Source: Cristatella mucedo
Taxonomy: Eukaryota > Bryozoa > Phylactolaemata > Cristatellidae
Length of the DNA stretch: 64,000 nucleotides
Reading direction: 5' to 3'
NCBI GenBank assembly: GCA_009760855.2
Contig: WPIO01000014.1
Coordinates: 1,391,001-1,455,000 of the forward strand
The number at the start of each line of letters is the position of its first letter. Within the stretch, counting starts at the first letter, position 1. Shown here one piece after another: positions 24,651 to 35,937 of this stretch. Under the pieces are notes generated by a model. It saw nothing but the letters and a program-made list of their open reading frames with translations, did no database searches and was not told the origin of the DNA. Position numbers and translations under genes: made by a program.

Positions 24651-25770
24651 TCGCTTACGACAAGTTGAGCCGGACGGGTAATGCCGACCTTCACGTCGGC
24701 GTCTCAAGTTGTCTCCCCCTCGTGAAGTGCAGTCGCTGCGGCTGAACGGCATTTCTATGCGTCTCTCGATGATCAGTTCTTTATTTCATCAAGCGGGGCC
24801 ACGGCAATCTGCGTCAGCAACGCACCGATTGCCGACGAAGATTGCTCGGTCCTGCCGGGTACGGCTTTATGCACCGCCCGGCTCTGCACCGCCACTCTTT
24901 GGCTCGGAGCAGTCGAGATCGTAGGACAGACAAGCGAGCGCTGGAAAAAAAGCCATCCGTTGAACAAGCTGCGGCGTCTCCGCTACGTCCTGGCTTACCC
25001 ACGCTTTTTTTCGCGTGTCCTGCCTGCTCTCAGATCTCCAAAACGATGCGTGCGAGCACGATGCGCTGCAAGTCGACAGGACAAAGGCGAGCTCTGTGCA
25101 CGCCGCATCGCTTCTCGAGTGCGGAGTTCCTTACCTCCTCACCTTTTCGTAAGACTAGCTTAGCACAGCGCTCAGCTTGCGAGACTTGCGGGCCGACGAG
25201 GCAACGAAGCGCTGCTGCACTGCATTGAAATGAAACGACCGTCGCCGTCGGTTCTTGCTTCTTGCACTCCGCTCACTTGAATTGTTTTTACTATGCCGCC
25301 CGACTAGAACAGCCAGCTGTCAGCTGGCAAGTGAATCGGGTGCGAATCAGGCAGGTGCGACCCGAAGAAGAGTGAATGCCTTTGAACTAATCGTGCGACA
25401 CGTGGGAGGGAGGGAGGGAGGGAGTGAGGGAGGAAGGGAGGTGGTGGTCGGGGAAAGAGCTTCTGTGGGGGCAAGAATGACTCCGTGTTGGTCACTAGCC
25501 ACAGCCTGTCCCCGCCTTAGGCCGCCGCACTTCCACCACGAGCATGCGGACCGCCGCGACTCGCGGTCCACGCCCATCGCCGCCGCGGCCATACCTCCTT
25601 CAGCTCCTGCTCCTGCGGCAATGACTCAAGTCCTGCAAGCTACGTACGGTGACCGCCGGCTGGCGTCGTCTGCTGCAGGGCTCGACGCCGACGCCGCCGG
25701 CTACTGACGGGGGGGGGGGAAACTCAATCGTTCACTGACGCCCTCCCCCAATCGTCGCCTGCTGGGAGGG
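24651..25770. other. GC-rich segment, possible CpG island
   Basis: CpG dinucleotides are frequent and frames are open on both strands (for example 24842-25228 + and 25255-25707 +). A (GGGA)n tract lies at 25407-25440 and a G run at 25710-25720. No domain is recognised. It could be a promoter or first exon of an unseen transcript, or simply GC-rich DNA. Confidence 0.3.
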
Positions 25771-26460
25771 GGGCCGAAGCTGACTAGGAGTGGATACAAG
25801 AGATTCCACCTTGGCAAGGGTCTGGTCAGCCAGGTCTAACCGGAGGCCGGCGTGTTCCGAGCGTTGCTATGCAGCTAGGCTGCCTTTGGTAGCAGCGTTC
25901 AAAGTCCAGTGAATCTCCTGGCGGAGGCGCCTGCTCTCTCTCGCCCCCGCCCCGCCTCCGCGTTCCCCTTGAGTTTGTCGACGTGAACGTCAAGACTATA
26001 GACTTTTAAAGACATCATCCCGTAGCGAGTGCACAGCGCCTTGTTTTTCACTATCGTCCTTAACCAGCGCTGGCAAAGTTCTCCGCCTTGTGATTTCGTG
26101 GAAGCCCGTATCACTTCGACCTAGTTGCACCGAGCGCATTCTTCTTACTGCGGAGCTTTTTTGGGAAATTCATTGAACTAAACAATCTTCTTTCTCGGGC
26201 GTCCCACTAAGGCAAATGAGACACGTGTCACACTAAGGCCGATGTTCCAGGTAGCCTAGCCAGACAATGCTCGAAGCGGGGCGACGTCTTTGCGCTACGT
26301 CTACACTACGTCTACTATACACTAGTCGTTACCTACGCTACGACCATATCGACCCGGAGCCTGCGATCAGTGGCTGATTATGAAAAGTAGGCTACAAACG
26401 GAAAAGAGGCATGAACACTCTTTACTAAAAGCAGAAAGCCGCAAGCTGATTGTCTTTAAA
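25771..26460. other. Unassigned sequence
   Basis: Short tandem-like CTACGTCTA repeats near 26298-26325. No gene recognised. Confidence 0.3.
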
Positions 26461-26604
26461 TAATAAATACATAATTCATTTATATAGCGCCCCAAGAGAA
26501 CTTAATCTCTATTCAGGCGCTTCACCTATGCATCGGGGCTCGAGCCTACGACCTCAGTCAGACCTCGGTCGGGGCGAGCAAATTCATCGCTAGACCAAAC
26601 CAGC
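26461..26604 (-). mobile_element. SINE family A, well preserved
   Basis: On the - strand: GGTTTGGTCTAGCGATGAAT (box A mutated by insertion), GGCTCGAGCCCCGATGC (box B), then GAAGCGCCTGAATAGAGATT, GGGGCGCTATATAAATGAAT tail and an ATTTATTA end. Confidence 0.8.
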
Positions 26605-27280
26605 TTATCAAGAGTGGACTTGGTAATAATAATCAGTAATAGTGATAATAATTAGTAATAGCTCCGGTCTCTCAGCACCCGACTTGTTCGCGATGGTCAA
26701 GGCCGTAACTGCTTCGTGTAGCTGCCGGAGGTCCAAGCGGAGTGCCTGGCATTTAAAGGTCTTCCCTTTTTGCGGGGTAACTTAGCACGCTAGGGCAGGC
26801 TACACGCCGAGGCTCTTCGAAGCGTGCTCCTCTAGCTAACCAACAGAGCGAGCATAACGCAATGACGCGAAACAATCCGAGCGCCGCGGCGGCTGCTCTC
26901 GCTTAAGTCGACGCCTTGCGAGCCGCCCACTCACGTGACTTACCCAGCAGGCTTAAGGCCGGCTCCACACGGCAAGCACTCGCAGGGGTCGCATCATCAC
27001 GCCGCAGGTAAGAAGCGGTAGCAAGAAGGACTACTTCTGCTGGCGATTTCGAGGGGATTGGTAGCGAGGGTGCATCACTTACGAGCGACGTGAAGTCGTG
27101 CAGCCTCGGCCTCGTTAGAGTGCACTTCGTTTAGTATCCGTGTACGTGGAGCGGCGTAATTGCCAGCAGTTCTCAGGGCGCAGTAACCTCACGACAGAGT
27201 CCTACTGAATCTGGGTAACATTTTCCACTTGTCACGAAATGGAGTAAATGTGTCAATATTCGCAGCGAGATCATTGCCTA
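26605..27280. other. Unassigned sequence
   Basis: ATAATAATCAGTAATAGTGA low-complexity DNA at 26625-26660, then unique-looking sequence. Confidence 0.3.
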
Positions 27281-27420
27281 GCTGGTTTGGTCTAGCGGTT
27301 AAGGTGCTCGCCCCGACCAAGGTCTGACTGAGGTCGTGGGCTCGAGCCCCGAGGCATATGTGAAGCGCCTGAATAGAGATTAAATTTTCTTGGGGCGCTA
27401 TATAAATGAATTATATTATT
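27281..27420 (+). mobile_element. SINE family A, reference-quality copy
   Basis: Box A TGGTCTAGCGG at 27288-27298 fits TRGYNNANNNG. Box B GGCTCGAGCCC at 27339-27349 differs from GGTTCGANNCC at one base. The 40-nt spacing suits an RNA polymerase III internal promoter. The 3' part, GAAGCGCCTGAATAGAGATT then TTCTTGGGGCGCTATATAAA, forms the same GCGCC/GGGCGC stem-loop as the LINE family 1 3' end and finishes ATGAATTATATTATT. This is the cleanest evidence for LINE-dependent SINE mobilisation here. Confidence 0.9.
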
Positions 27421-27699
27421 TTGCAAGTTTCCTGTACATTCCTAATGTCTCGCGTCGCTAATAAGGAAAGTCCGAATTCTGAGGAAATTCAGGGAAAGTA
27501 AAAGTTTGCGGAAATTCTTCGGCACGCACGAAGACAGTATGATTTAAAGTGTCAATGCACTGAAAAGGGAGATAATTTGTAAGCATTAAATATGAGTCAT
27601 TAATTGAAATTAAATGAAAGGAAAAAAGCTTAGGCCCGAAAACTCGCACTTTCCAAAGGCACGAGTTTACCTCGCCGCCCATCACGAATATTCGCACAG
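27421..27699. other. Unassigned sequence
   Basis: No recognised gene or repeat. Confidence 0.3.
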
Positions 27700-27910
27700 T
27701 AACGTAATGTAATGTAACGCATCTCCATCTTTAACTCCACAAAGCCACGAAGACCATGCATGTGTTGCGCAGGAGAGTTTTGTGTAGCGCCTTCACGTGC
27801 CTGAGCGGCTTTTGGCGCGCCTTTGGTGGCCAACCGACTTCGTCTCACGCAGCAAAGAGAACGTGGGAAGCGTAGCAGAGTCAGGAGAGAGCAGTTGAGG
27901 TAGCGAGTAG
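27700..27910 (-). mobile_element. LINE family 2 C-terminal fragment
   Basis: The reverse complement aligns with 31860-32065: CTACCTCAACTGCTCTC, CTGACTCTGCTACGCTTCC, CACGTTCTCTTTGCTGCG and GAGACGAAGTCGGTTGGCCA all have counterparts. The coding frame (SPDSATLPTFSLLRETKSVG) is open in part. The copy is 5'-truncated. Confidence 0.65.
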
Positions 27911-28259
27911 CTCGGAAGTTGCCCACTGTATGCGTGCATTGACTGGCCGCCTCTCGACGACCGCGATGTACGGGGGCCGCTCCCGGCGGACTGCTGGCGG
28001 CTTGTGCAGTGCAAATACCAATCCGCTCGCGGCACCCAGGTTTTATCGCGCGACCGTTTCACGGTCGTGTACCTGACTCGTGCCTCATCTTAAAAATATA
28101 GACAGAGCGTCCGAGGAGTACGGCGCGTCGGTTTCGAAAATCGTACGAGAATGACCAACCCGAATTTAGGTCTGAATTAGGAGGCTTATGAAATAGCCCG
28201 CGATAAGCTGAGGCTTATGAGCAGCATTATTTATGCCACTAGTTCGATAGCGATTGTTG
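27911..28259. other. Unassigned sequence
   Basis: Nothing recognised. Confidence 0.3.
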
Positions 28260-30060
28260 TGACCTATGACCTGGCCAACGTATAAGGCTTGCGCTCGACC
28301 GCAGTCGCTCGTCTTGGAGAGCAGCGGTTTTCCCGGTCGGCTTCCTGCCCCCAGCTGCCCGCCGTCGCGGTCGCAGTTCGTCGCCCAATCGCAGCGAAGT
28401 AGAAGCGCGCCGGCGAGCTTCCGGCGAGCTCCGGAGCGTCGCTCGGTCGGCGACTTGACTCGCTGGACTAGCAGCGAGCGAGCGAGCGAGCGAGCGAGTG
28501 GCCGTGGCCGCGAGTAGCCGCTCGTGCAGGCTGCGTGCCGCCCTGCTTTTCGAGGAGAGGAAGTCTCGCTGGCTCGGCCCGACAGATCGCTGGCCGCGAT
28601 AACCGGCAGCTGCTGCGCCCGCCGTCGCTTCCCCAACCGCCATCGCGCGACGTGGCGAAACTTTCCGCTCCGCTCAACGGCGGACGGCCGGGTCGCGTTC
28701 TGCATTTTGGAAGCGCTCGGAATTGCGCGCTTGTGCAAAAGCCGCTGGCGAAACGCCAGCCGGAAGTCGGAAGAATCGGCCTCGCCGTGTGAGCCGACTC
28801 GGCGAGCAGGCCGTTTGAAGCTCTTGCGTTGTTAATACAAGAGACGACGCGTGTCCAAGTACGAGGCCTTCAAGCGTGTATTTGCACTGCCAAATAAGGT
28901 CTGCGAGAGTCTAAGAAATACCGGCGGTATTCATTTAGATGCCGTCCGGAATTTGCTTCGACTACTGTAGTCGGTGCGTCACGAGGACAGCAGGAAACGT
29001 AAAGGCATTGTACGCGCAAGAATGGTGCGCATTCTGACCGTGCGTTGAACAAATGTAGTTTGTCAGCTACACGTTGTGTGTGTAGCCGCTGCTATAATTT
29101 GCGGCTAAGCGTCCTTTCTGAAGCGAATTGTCTCGCCAGTAGCAGTAGCAGTAGCAGTGCGCAGGCTCTCCTCCTCGCAGACGCCTGCGAAGCTGCGCGA
29201 AATGGCCTTCGCTTGTTTGCGACGTTGCCAATCTATTCGAAAGCACGCAAAAATTAAACCGGCACCCCGTATTCCGATCGCGATTTGCTCATCGCGTGCC
29301 ACTGCTGAGCTTGCGAAGGTGAGTCGTTGGCGCAAAAAAAAACTTTCCCAATCCGCAAAGCCTCTTCCGGTATTGGAAACGATACATCCTGATCGACTCG
29401 CTTTTTCTTTTCTAGGTTTTTGCTAGCGATTAAACAAATTCCCGCGCATCTACTCGCCGATGCTTCCGCTGCCTCGCGAGTCCGAGCAAGCGACGAGACA
29501 CATTCAAGCCAATGCACATCCGGCCTGGCTACTCAGGCTGAGCGACGTCGCTTCTCGGTCCATTGGCCTCGAGTGAGATGGGCTGCCGATTGTCCAGGAC
29601 ATCAGAGGCGGCGACGTGCAAGCGGCAAATTCGTTCCGGAACCTTGCACGTCGCGTCAAGTTATCGCGTCTGCATCGGTCGTTGAGCGCACTAATACGCA
29701 CTGGAGCTTCGCCATCGCGATCTGAACCGCTGCAGCTTCGCTGCGATCCTTTCGACCGCAGCGAAGCTGCCGCTAGTCGAGTCTTGGCGTCCTGCGGAGC
29801 AGAAGGTTGGCCGGAGCCGCGGAAGCAGGCGCGGCTGCATGCCTGCGGCTTTGGCTCAAGCGGTTAATGGTAGCTCTCGTAGGCGGCAGGTGGTGGCTGC
29901 AGACCGTCCGCGGCCGACAGCAGCGCCGCTAGAGTTGCCATTCTGTGAATGGCAAAAGCAGTCAGACAAGCCTGCTGAGCTCACGAGTGGCTCGCCGGTA
30001 CGCTGGCTGCCTTCGCTCGTTCGTGTGCATTCGCATGCTCAGTCGCGTCTGTCTGCTCTG
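28260..30060. other. GC-rich segment, possible CpG island
   Basis: It is CpG-dense with overlapping open frames in up to five registers (for example 28166-28738 -, 28239-28643 -, 29420-29725 +). This pattern arises from base composition rather than from a real gene. It contains (GCGA)n at 28473-28499. A promoter or 5' exon of an unseen gene is possible, but no TATA box, ATG context or splice pair stands out. Confidence 0.3.
28473..28499 (+). repeat. (GCGA)n microsatellite
   Basis: About six clean GCGA units inside the GC-rich block. Confidence 0.9.
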
Positions 30061-30091
30061 TGTGTGCATGTGTGCAAGTGAACTCATTCCC

Positions 30092-30168
30092 CCTCTCTCT
30101 CTCTGTCTGTCTGTCTCTGTCTGTCTGTCTCTCTCCCCTCTCTCTCTCTGTCTGTCTCTCTCTCTCTT
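30092..30168 (+). repeat. CTCT/CTGT compound microsatellite
   Basis: Alternating CTCTCT and CTGTCTGT units; frames on both strands are repeat artefacts. Confidence 0.9.
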
Positions 30169-30795
30169 GGTGTATGTGTGCGTGTGAGCGTGCAGTGTAC
30201 TAGCAGCCCCTCGTCGCGAGCCGAACGCCGCCCACGAGTGCAGTGGATGTAGGTGGTGTGGCCGTTTGTGCATGCGGCAGCCGCTGGCTGCACGACACCT
30301 GCACGCCTGCCTCGCCCCGCTGGTCGGGTGCCAGCGTAGCCTTGTGGTGTTTATTACACGCGTGCACGGCTGTTCCTGGCCTCATCGCCGGGCAGGTAAT
30401 GGCAGCGAGGTGTCGAGGAAGGCAGCATTTGCAGCCGCTTCCATCTGGAGAAGCTTCGAGAGGCCCTCCCTCTACCCCGGCGGCGGTTGGGAATTGATCG
30501 ATGAGCGGCGGCGTCGCTGCAAGACTGCCAGCCACGCCGGAAGCGGGCGGGCCAGCGGTCGCGTGATGGCCGACGAAACCGGTGTGCAGGGCCATTACGC
30601 CATCCCAAACTGACTTATAGTTGCCCCGAAAAAGCCCAAACCCCGGCGAGCATTCACGATGCCTGCAGCTTGCCTCTTTTTTCAGTCGAGCTATTGAAAG
30701 CAGCCTTTTTAGATACACGCTGCCAGAGCAATACAGCGTATTTGTTTTTATCGCCATAGCGAGGTTTGACACCCGGTTTTGAAGCATTCTTGCAT
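30169..30795. other. Unassigned sequence
   Basis: A 243-aa - frame (30200-30931) crosses this stretch and a retroelement tail; it has no motif and is not called. Confidence 0.3.
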
Positions 30796-30925
30796 TTCTA
30801 CGAATAATGGTAATAATAATAATATTAATAACAGTACATTTGTGTAGCACCACCAGAGAGCTCTCTGAATCTCTTTCTAGGAACTCTACAGATGCTTTAC
30901 AGAAAACATTACAAAGTGTGACTGT
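30796..30925 (-). mobile_element. LINE/SINE 3'-tail element, 'C' type
   Basis: As read on +: AATAATAATATTAATAACAG, GTGTAGCACCACCAGAGAGC, TGAATCTCTTTCTAGGAACT and ACAGATGCTTTACAGAAAAC. Same order as 19865-19960. Confidence 0.55.
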
Positions 30926-31684
30926 GCCCAACTTCTTTGGACTGCCGATCTACCTGCACGGCCCTCATCAACTTTGACCTTCATCAGCAATCCTTTCCTC
31001 AAGACTCGATTCACTCGACCTCAAGTGGCTAGAATTAACTGCGAATGCATCGAGGATATCGCCGTAAAACGGCAGCAAGCTAAATCAGATATGTTTACCG
31101 GACGGACGTTCATTATTCGCTAAGCTGAATTATAATTATAACTGCGCTAGGAACCGATTGTCCAATAATCTCTTACCAAGGCCGCACAAGCGACCTTGGA
31201 GCCGAAGCCCGCCAAAAGGCTCCGAAGCTGCCGAGCTGCCCGAGTTCCCGCTTTGGCCTTTGTGCTGCTTTGAGATTCAGGCTAACCGGAGCCGTCGACG
31301 CACGTCGCGAACACTGTGAATGCCTTTAGCGCACCTAGTCGCTATCAAATAAGCTCGTCTACGTTATGAAAGTGGACTCGCTAAGTTGTCGGTAGGGGGC
31401 GCTCGTCGTCGCTGCCGCGTGTTGCACTGCAGTCGGCTGCAACCTGCGTGAAATGGTGCTGCGGCAGCTACAAGTCGCTAGCCTTTATCGAAGACAGGTT
31501 CCGGCGTAGCACGTATTCGTCGCACTTGGGCCACGAGCGAGAGCACTGCGTTTGCGGCTTAGTTCTGTCCGGATGTGGAAGATGCACACCACGCTTGCAA
31601 CAACGGACCGCTTTTTGCTAGCACTTCCGCCGTAGACTGACCAAGGTGCTTTAGTGGGGCAAGGTTCGTGCCCTCAGGTCCTGT
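30926..31684. other. Unassigned sequence
   Basis: No recognised gene or repeat. Confidence 0.3.
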
Positions 31685-32097
31685 ATGGGCAATAAATTAG
31701 CTGTTCCATTCTTCCGCTTAAAGGCCGTTGGCGACAGAAACTTTAGCTCTGCAGGTCGTAGACTGTGGAACTCGCTTCCACGATTCTTACGCAACGACAA
31801 CTGCTCTCCTGCTGCCGACTATGGCTCATCCTTTTCAGTGGTCCCGAGCTGCTACTGCCAGACTACTCACTACCTCAACTGCTCTCCTGACTCTGCTATG
31901 CTTCCCACTTTCTCTTTGTTGTGTGAGATGAAGTCTGTTGGCTACCGAATGCATACCGAAAGCCGCTTAGGCTGTGAGTGCACTATTTCAAAACTCTCCT
32001 GCGTAACACCTGCAAATAGTCTCTGTGGCTTTATGGACTTACAGACGGAGATACATTACATTGAAAAGCTACAAGGAGATCTGCTCATCATCCTCTT
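31685..32097 (+). mobile_element. LINE family 2, C-terminal coding fragment
   Basis: A 141-aa frame carries VGDRNFSSAGRRLWNSLPRF, the terminal signature of a CR1/L2-type RT polyprotein but clearly different from family 1 (KSFGDRAFSSYAPKAWNSLP). It continues as RNDNCSPA, then SPDSAMLPTFSLLCEMKSVG. Related - strand copies lie at 8290-8515, 27700-27910 and 61600-61830. The fragment ends abruptly at about 32097, where a family 1 3' end begins. Confidence 0.75.
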
Positions 32098-32260
32098 AAG
32101 TCACGCCTAACCATATTATTCATTTTGTTTGTTTTTCAAGCATGATTTTACTTGCCATTCAATCGCGTTTCCCTTTGCAGCAAATGTAAAGCGCCTAGAA
32201 AGAGATTGAGTTCTCTGAGGGCGCTTTACCAAGTGCATTATTATTATTATTAATTATCAT
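32098..32260 (+). mobile_element. LINE family 1 3' UTR and tail
   Basis: From TCACGCCTAACCATATTATT onward it matches 1366-1505 nearly base for base: TTTCAAGCATGATTTTACTT, CCCTTTGCAGCAAATGTAAA, GCGCCTAGAAAGAGATTGAG, TTCTCTGAGGGCGCTTTACC and an ATT tail. Joined to family 2 coding sequence, so either an insertion into it or a chimeric element. Confidence 0.8.
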
Positions 32261-32318
32261 CATATTGTCTTCGCTAATCTAGTTAGGGCAGCTTGAGTAT
32301 ATTTAATCTATAAATGAG

Positions 32319-32473
32319 TATAATATACATATATATTATACTCAATATATATATATATATATATTATACTCAATATATATATATATATTATACTCAATAT
32401 ATATATATATATATATATTATACTCAATATATATATATATATATAATTGATCATATACGATATATAATTGAGT
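32319..32473. repeat. AT-rich minisatellite
   Basis: Four or more repeats of ATTATACTCAATATATATAT with (AT)n spacers of differing length. Confidence 0.9.
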
Positions 32474-33100
32474 TTAATAAAGCGCTATAATATAATCTCT
32501 AGTATCTGCGATAATCTATAGCTCTAGCTTGAGATCGGTTCGGGAATCTATTGCGATAGGCTAAAGGTGCTCAATTTCTTGAGCTAGTGAATTGAGCTGG
32601 TGAATTTCTTGAGCTATAGATTCTGAATTGAATTCTAACTCGTCGCTACAAGGCGGTGGAGTGAGGGGTGATGCGGGGCAGCTACAGCCGACAGTCGAGG
32701 AGAAGGCGTCTGAAAGTCCTCGTAGAAAATCCTAGTAGCTTACGCGAGAGCCTGACGACGTGGCGAAGCCGAGAGTTGACACGTAGCAGAGTAATGGGTT
32801 GCGCGAGTCACCCCTCGTTATTACGGCTGAGGACGGCCACATGCTACCGAGAGGGCTGCAGTGAAACGACGGCCTGCTAGCTCAGCAAGATTGTGACGGG
32901 CGAAATACTATTCGCACTTTCTGAGCACTTCGCGTACGCTGCAGAGGTAGCATGCACTAACGCATGCGCTCGCGCGCTCACTCTCTACGCATCGTATACG
33001 GAAGCGTTGAATTCGGACCGCACGGGAAAATCCCAGACAAGATGTGCGCGTTTGTAGGCCGCTTCCGGAAAAGAGGCGGCAGCAAAATGTCCATGGCTCG
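32474..33100. other. Unassigned sequence
   Basis: TTGAGCTAGTGAATTGAGCT-type short repeats near 32575-32615. No gene recognised. Confidence 0.3.
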
Positions 33101-34450
33101 GGCAACTGTCCGGGTATCCTGGTACTTGGAGACGTGGGTGGGGGGCTGGGCGGCGGCTAATCCTGGACATTGGTGCCGCGTCGCTCGGCTGCCGCCTTCG
33201 AGATTACCTTTGAGACATCTTCGAGCGGGCCGCGGCGGCGGCGGTAGGAAGTGCGAAACCGGACGCCTCGACGGCGCCGGTACGAGGGCAGGCCGCCGCC
33301 GCCGCGGCCGCCTACCGGCCGTCGGGGTCCCGTATACTTCGCCGACTCCTCCAATATCGGAGAATCAACCGAGGCGCTTGTTTAGTTAACCAAGCCACAA
33401 CCTGTTTTCGAGCCCGCTGGCACCGGCTGCAGTCGGCAGCCAGCGGCCGGCGGCGGCCTGCTGCAATCTTCGCCGCGCTCTCGAATGATCCTTAATTACC
33501 AGAAGTGGTTTACCTTCGCGAAGCTTATCCTCCCATTGTGGCGGCGGGCGCTGAGGTGGCCCGCTCGCAGCCGCCGAGACTGAACAAAGCAGGCTGTCAA
33601 AACAGCTGCGGGGACACTCGGTGCATCCGCGTCCTACGTCAGCCGGCGATTGTTCTCGATCCAGTAACTCGGTCTCGGCGCAGCTGCCGGGAGGTCGTCC
33701 GCCCCTTCGCGCCCCCCACCACACCACACCATCCCCCCTGACGGGGGGGGGGGGGTGGGCGCTGGCTTCGATCGACTCCGTTCGTTACTCGCCGGCAACT
33801 CGTCGGCTGAGCGGCCGAACTCGGCGGACCGGCCGGACCGGTTGCGGCTGCACCTCCTCACGCAGCCGTAACCGGTTGCTGCGCCGGTCCCGCTAGCGAT
33901 AGGCCGGACCGATCCGGCTGTGCGGCGGCGGCGGCGGCGACGGCACGACTGCGGCGGACTCGGCAGAGGGCGCCATGCGGACAGAGGATGATGCCGGCGC
34001 CGCATCTCTCTCTCTCTCTCGGGTCCTTTTCGGTCGCAGCTGCTCTCACTCAGCAGGCGCACTCCCCCCCCCCGCCAAGCGGCGGCTAGCAGTAGCGTCA
34101 GCGAGCGGTCTGAAATTGGGTTTCGGGTGGAAACGAGGCTGGAGGTCGGCTGGGTCGGCAGCGGAATTGGGTCCCGAAGAGTGCACGTGGCTGCCCTCCT
34201 CCGCGCGGCGGCGGCTCTTTTATTGCAATCAGTCGGACGGCGAGGACGGACGTGCCGATGCTGAGTTAGGACCGAGCGATGGCACCGACGCATCTTATCA
34301 GTTCGCTGCTACCCACGTTGCTGCCCCTCTCCCCTCCCCCTTCCGGAAGGGTGAGGCCTCCCAGGAGGCCGTTCGCGGCGATTCTCCCTCCGGTCCCAGT
34401 TTCGGTTCGCTAGCCAGCCCCCACGCCCGGTGCACTAAGCCGTGAGAAGT
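33101..34450. other. GC-rich segment, possible CpG island
   Basis: Dense CpG, GGC/GCC runs, G run at 33744-33755 and many opposing frames (33634-34293 -, 33975-34445 +). No domain can be read. It lies 4-5 kb upstream of the lin-41 start, so an alternative upstream exon or enhancer is conceivable, without evidence. Confidence 0.25.
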
Positions 34451-34629
34451 AGCTCATTTTGGACTTTGAACATTCTAGCGCTAGCGGGGATTGGATCTCC
34501 GAGCGGTCCGATCGAGTCGCTGCACGGCTGCGGCTGTCATTTGGCAGCACGTCGGTTGCTGTACGGTCGGCAGCCTTCTTGGTAATGCCATACTTGGCGG
34601 AATTGGTGCAAGGCTACGGTTCTGCAATT

Positions 34630-35240
34630 CCGGGACGTACACCTGCATGGAGGTTGGTAACATGCTAGTTTGTTGTGGGCAAACCTCGTGTTACTCGGAA
34701 TTGGGTTTAGCCAAATGGCCTCAAAATGAACTCTGCCAGCACATATCCGGTAGCATTTGCATGAATTATGTGTGTGCTCTTCAAAAGTGCCCATCGTTAG
34801 AATCTAATCTTACCATCTAAGCTCAGTGGGTCACGCCTGCTTACTTTCAGCTCCACAGCGTTGCAAGCAGTTGGACCCTGTTTAGACACGGCTATCACAT
34901 CTAAGATGGTCCATGCAGTTGCGACATCTCGCCTTGACGAGTCTACGACTAACTGTGCTCGTTTTTCGTTCTGTGCAATAAGACGCTAACAGTACGTGCA
35001 CAGCTCTGAAGCTTGTCTGACATGTCTGCCATGAAAGTACCAATTGCCGATTTACACCACTACTCACCAGAGCTGCACTGGCTCCCTATCAAGCAGCAAA
35101 TCGACTTCGACGTGTCAAATTTTAAAATCTCAAATTTAGGTCCCTCCATTCTTTTGCTCCAGCAGCCCAACAATCCGAACTCCTTCCGAATCAGGGAAGG
35201 CATCGCACCAGCTGCTCGTCGTCTTCTTCTAATAATGTTA
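34630..35240 (+). mobile_element. LINE family 1, decayed copy (5' piece)
   Basis: Blocks in order: VCCGQTSCY region, CTCTGCCAGCACATATCCGG (family: CTCTGCCAGCATATCTC), TTTCAGCTCCACAGCGTTGC, ATGGTCCATGCAGTTGCGAC, CTCGCCTTGACGAGTC and CTGCACTGGCTCCCTATCAA. Heavily frameshifted. Interrupted at about 35240 by a tail element on the other strand and resumed at about 35375. Confidence 0.7.
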
Positions 35241-35242
35241 TT

Positions 35243-35365
35243 CTGAATGAGAAACTGTGCAGCTCCATTAGAGGACTTGATCTCTCTCAAGGCACTTTAC
35301 AAATGCTGTAAGGGAAGCAGGTCAATACGGCTAGTGATGAATGACGTGTACAGCATAGCTTGGCC
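35243..35365 (-). mobile_element. LINE/SINE tail element inserted in the LINE copy
   Basis: As read on +: AGAGGACTTGATCTCTCTCA, AGGCACTTTACAAATGCTGT, AAGGGAAGCAGGTCAATACG. It is a C-type 3' end in reverse orientation within a + strand LINE, so it is younger than the LINE. Confidence 0.5.
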
Positions 35366-35374
35366 TCTGTAATC

Positions 35375-35605
35375 AACCTCAAGTCCTTTGTTTTTGACCT
35401 TTAAGAAGAAGCTGAAACCCACCTGTTTCTCACAGCATTTGCTCCGCCCGTGTCAATTGTCCTTTGAGTGCTTTCGGGTCATGCTGACACTGTGCAAATT
35501 ATCGATAACCGATTGACATGCTTCTTTTTCTAGCATATATAGAGTGCCTAGAAGCAGATTTAGTTCTCTTAGTGCACAATACTAATTATTACTATTACAA
35601 TAATA
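35375..35605 (+). mobile_element. LINE family 1, decayed copy (3' piece)
   Basis: AACCTCAAGTCCTTTG, TTTAAGAAGAAGCTGAAAC, CACAGCATTTGCTCC, TGCTGACACTGTGCAAATTA, then ATAGAGTGCCTAGAAGCAGA, TTTAGTTCTCTTAGTGCACA and an ATTATTACTATTAC tail: the usual 3' order. Confidence 0.7.
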
Positions 35606-35810
35606 CCAATAACGTACCTACTGGTCAAAGTATCGACTAAACAAAAAAGAACACTCAGACATCTTACCATTTAGAGACGAATCCATTAACGAGTAATGCA
35701 CGACCGATTATCATAAAGAAAGCCTAGATTTTTACTTCTTGTTGTAGGATGTGTAGATATATCGTGACGCTCAAGCCGCACAGAGACGGATATGAGATAA
35801 TAATACAATA

Positions 35811-35912
35811 ATTTATTCATTCGTATAGCGCCCTAAGAGAATTTAATAATCTCTATTCAGACGCTTCACATATGCCAAGTGGCTCGAGCCCACGACATCA
35901 ATCATCAATTAC
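35811..35912 (-). mobile_element. SINE family A, head lost
   Basis: The tail, stem-loop arm and box B (GGGCTCGAGCCAC) are present; box A sequence is missing and replaced by a run containing a strong hairpin (35938-35969). Confidence 0.6.
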
Positions 35913-35937
35913 ATGATTCGTCCCATTGGCTGTCATC

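Noticed and set aside
30200-30931. 243-aa - strand open frame
   Set aside because: Begins at a non-AUG codon inside a retroelement tail (Ile-rich from the ATT tract); no domain.
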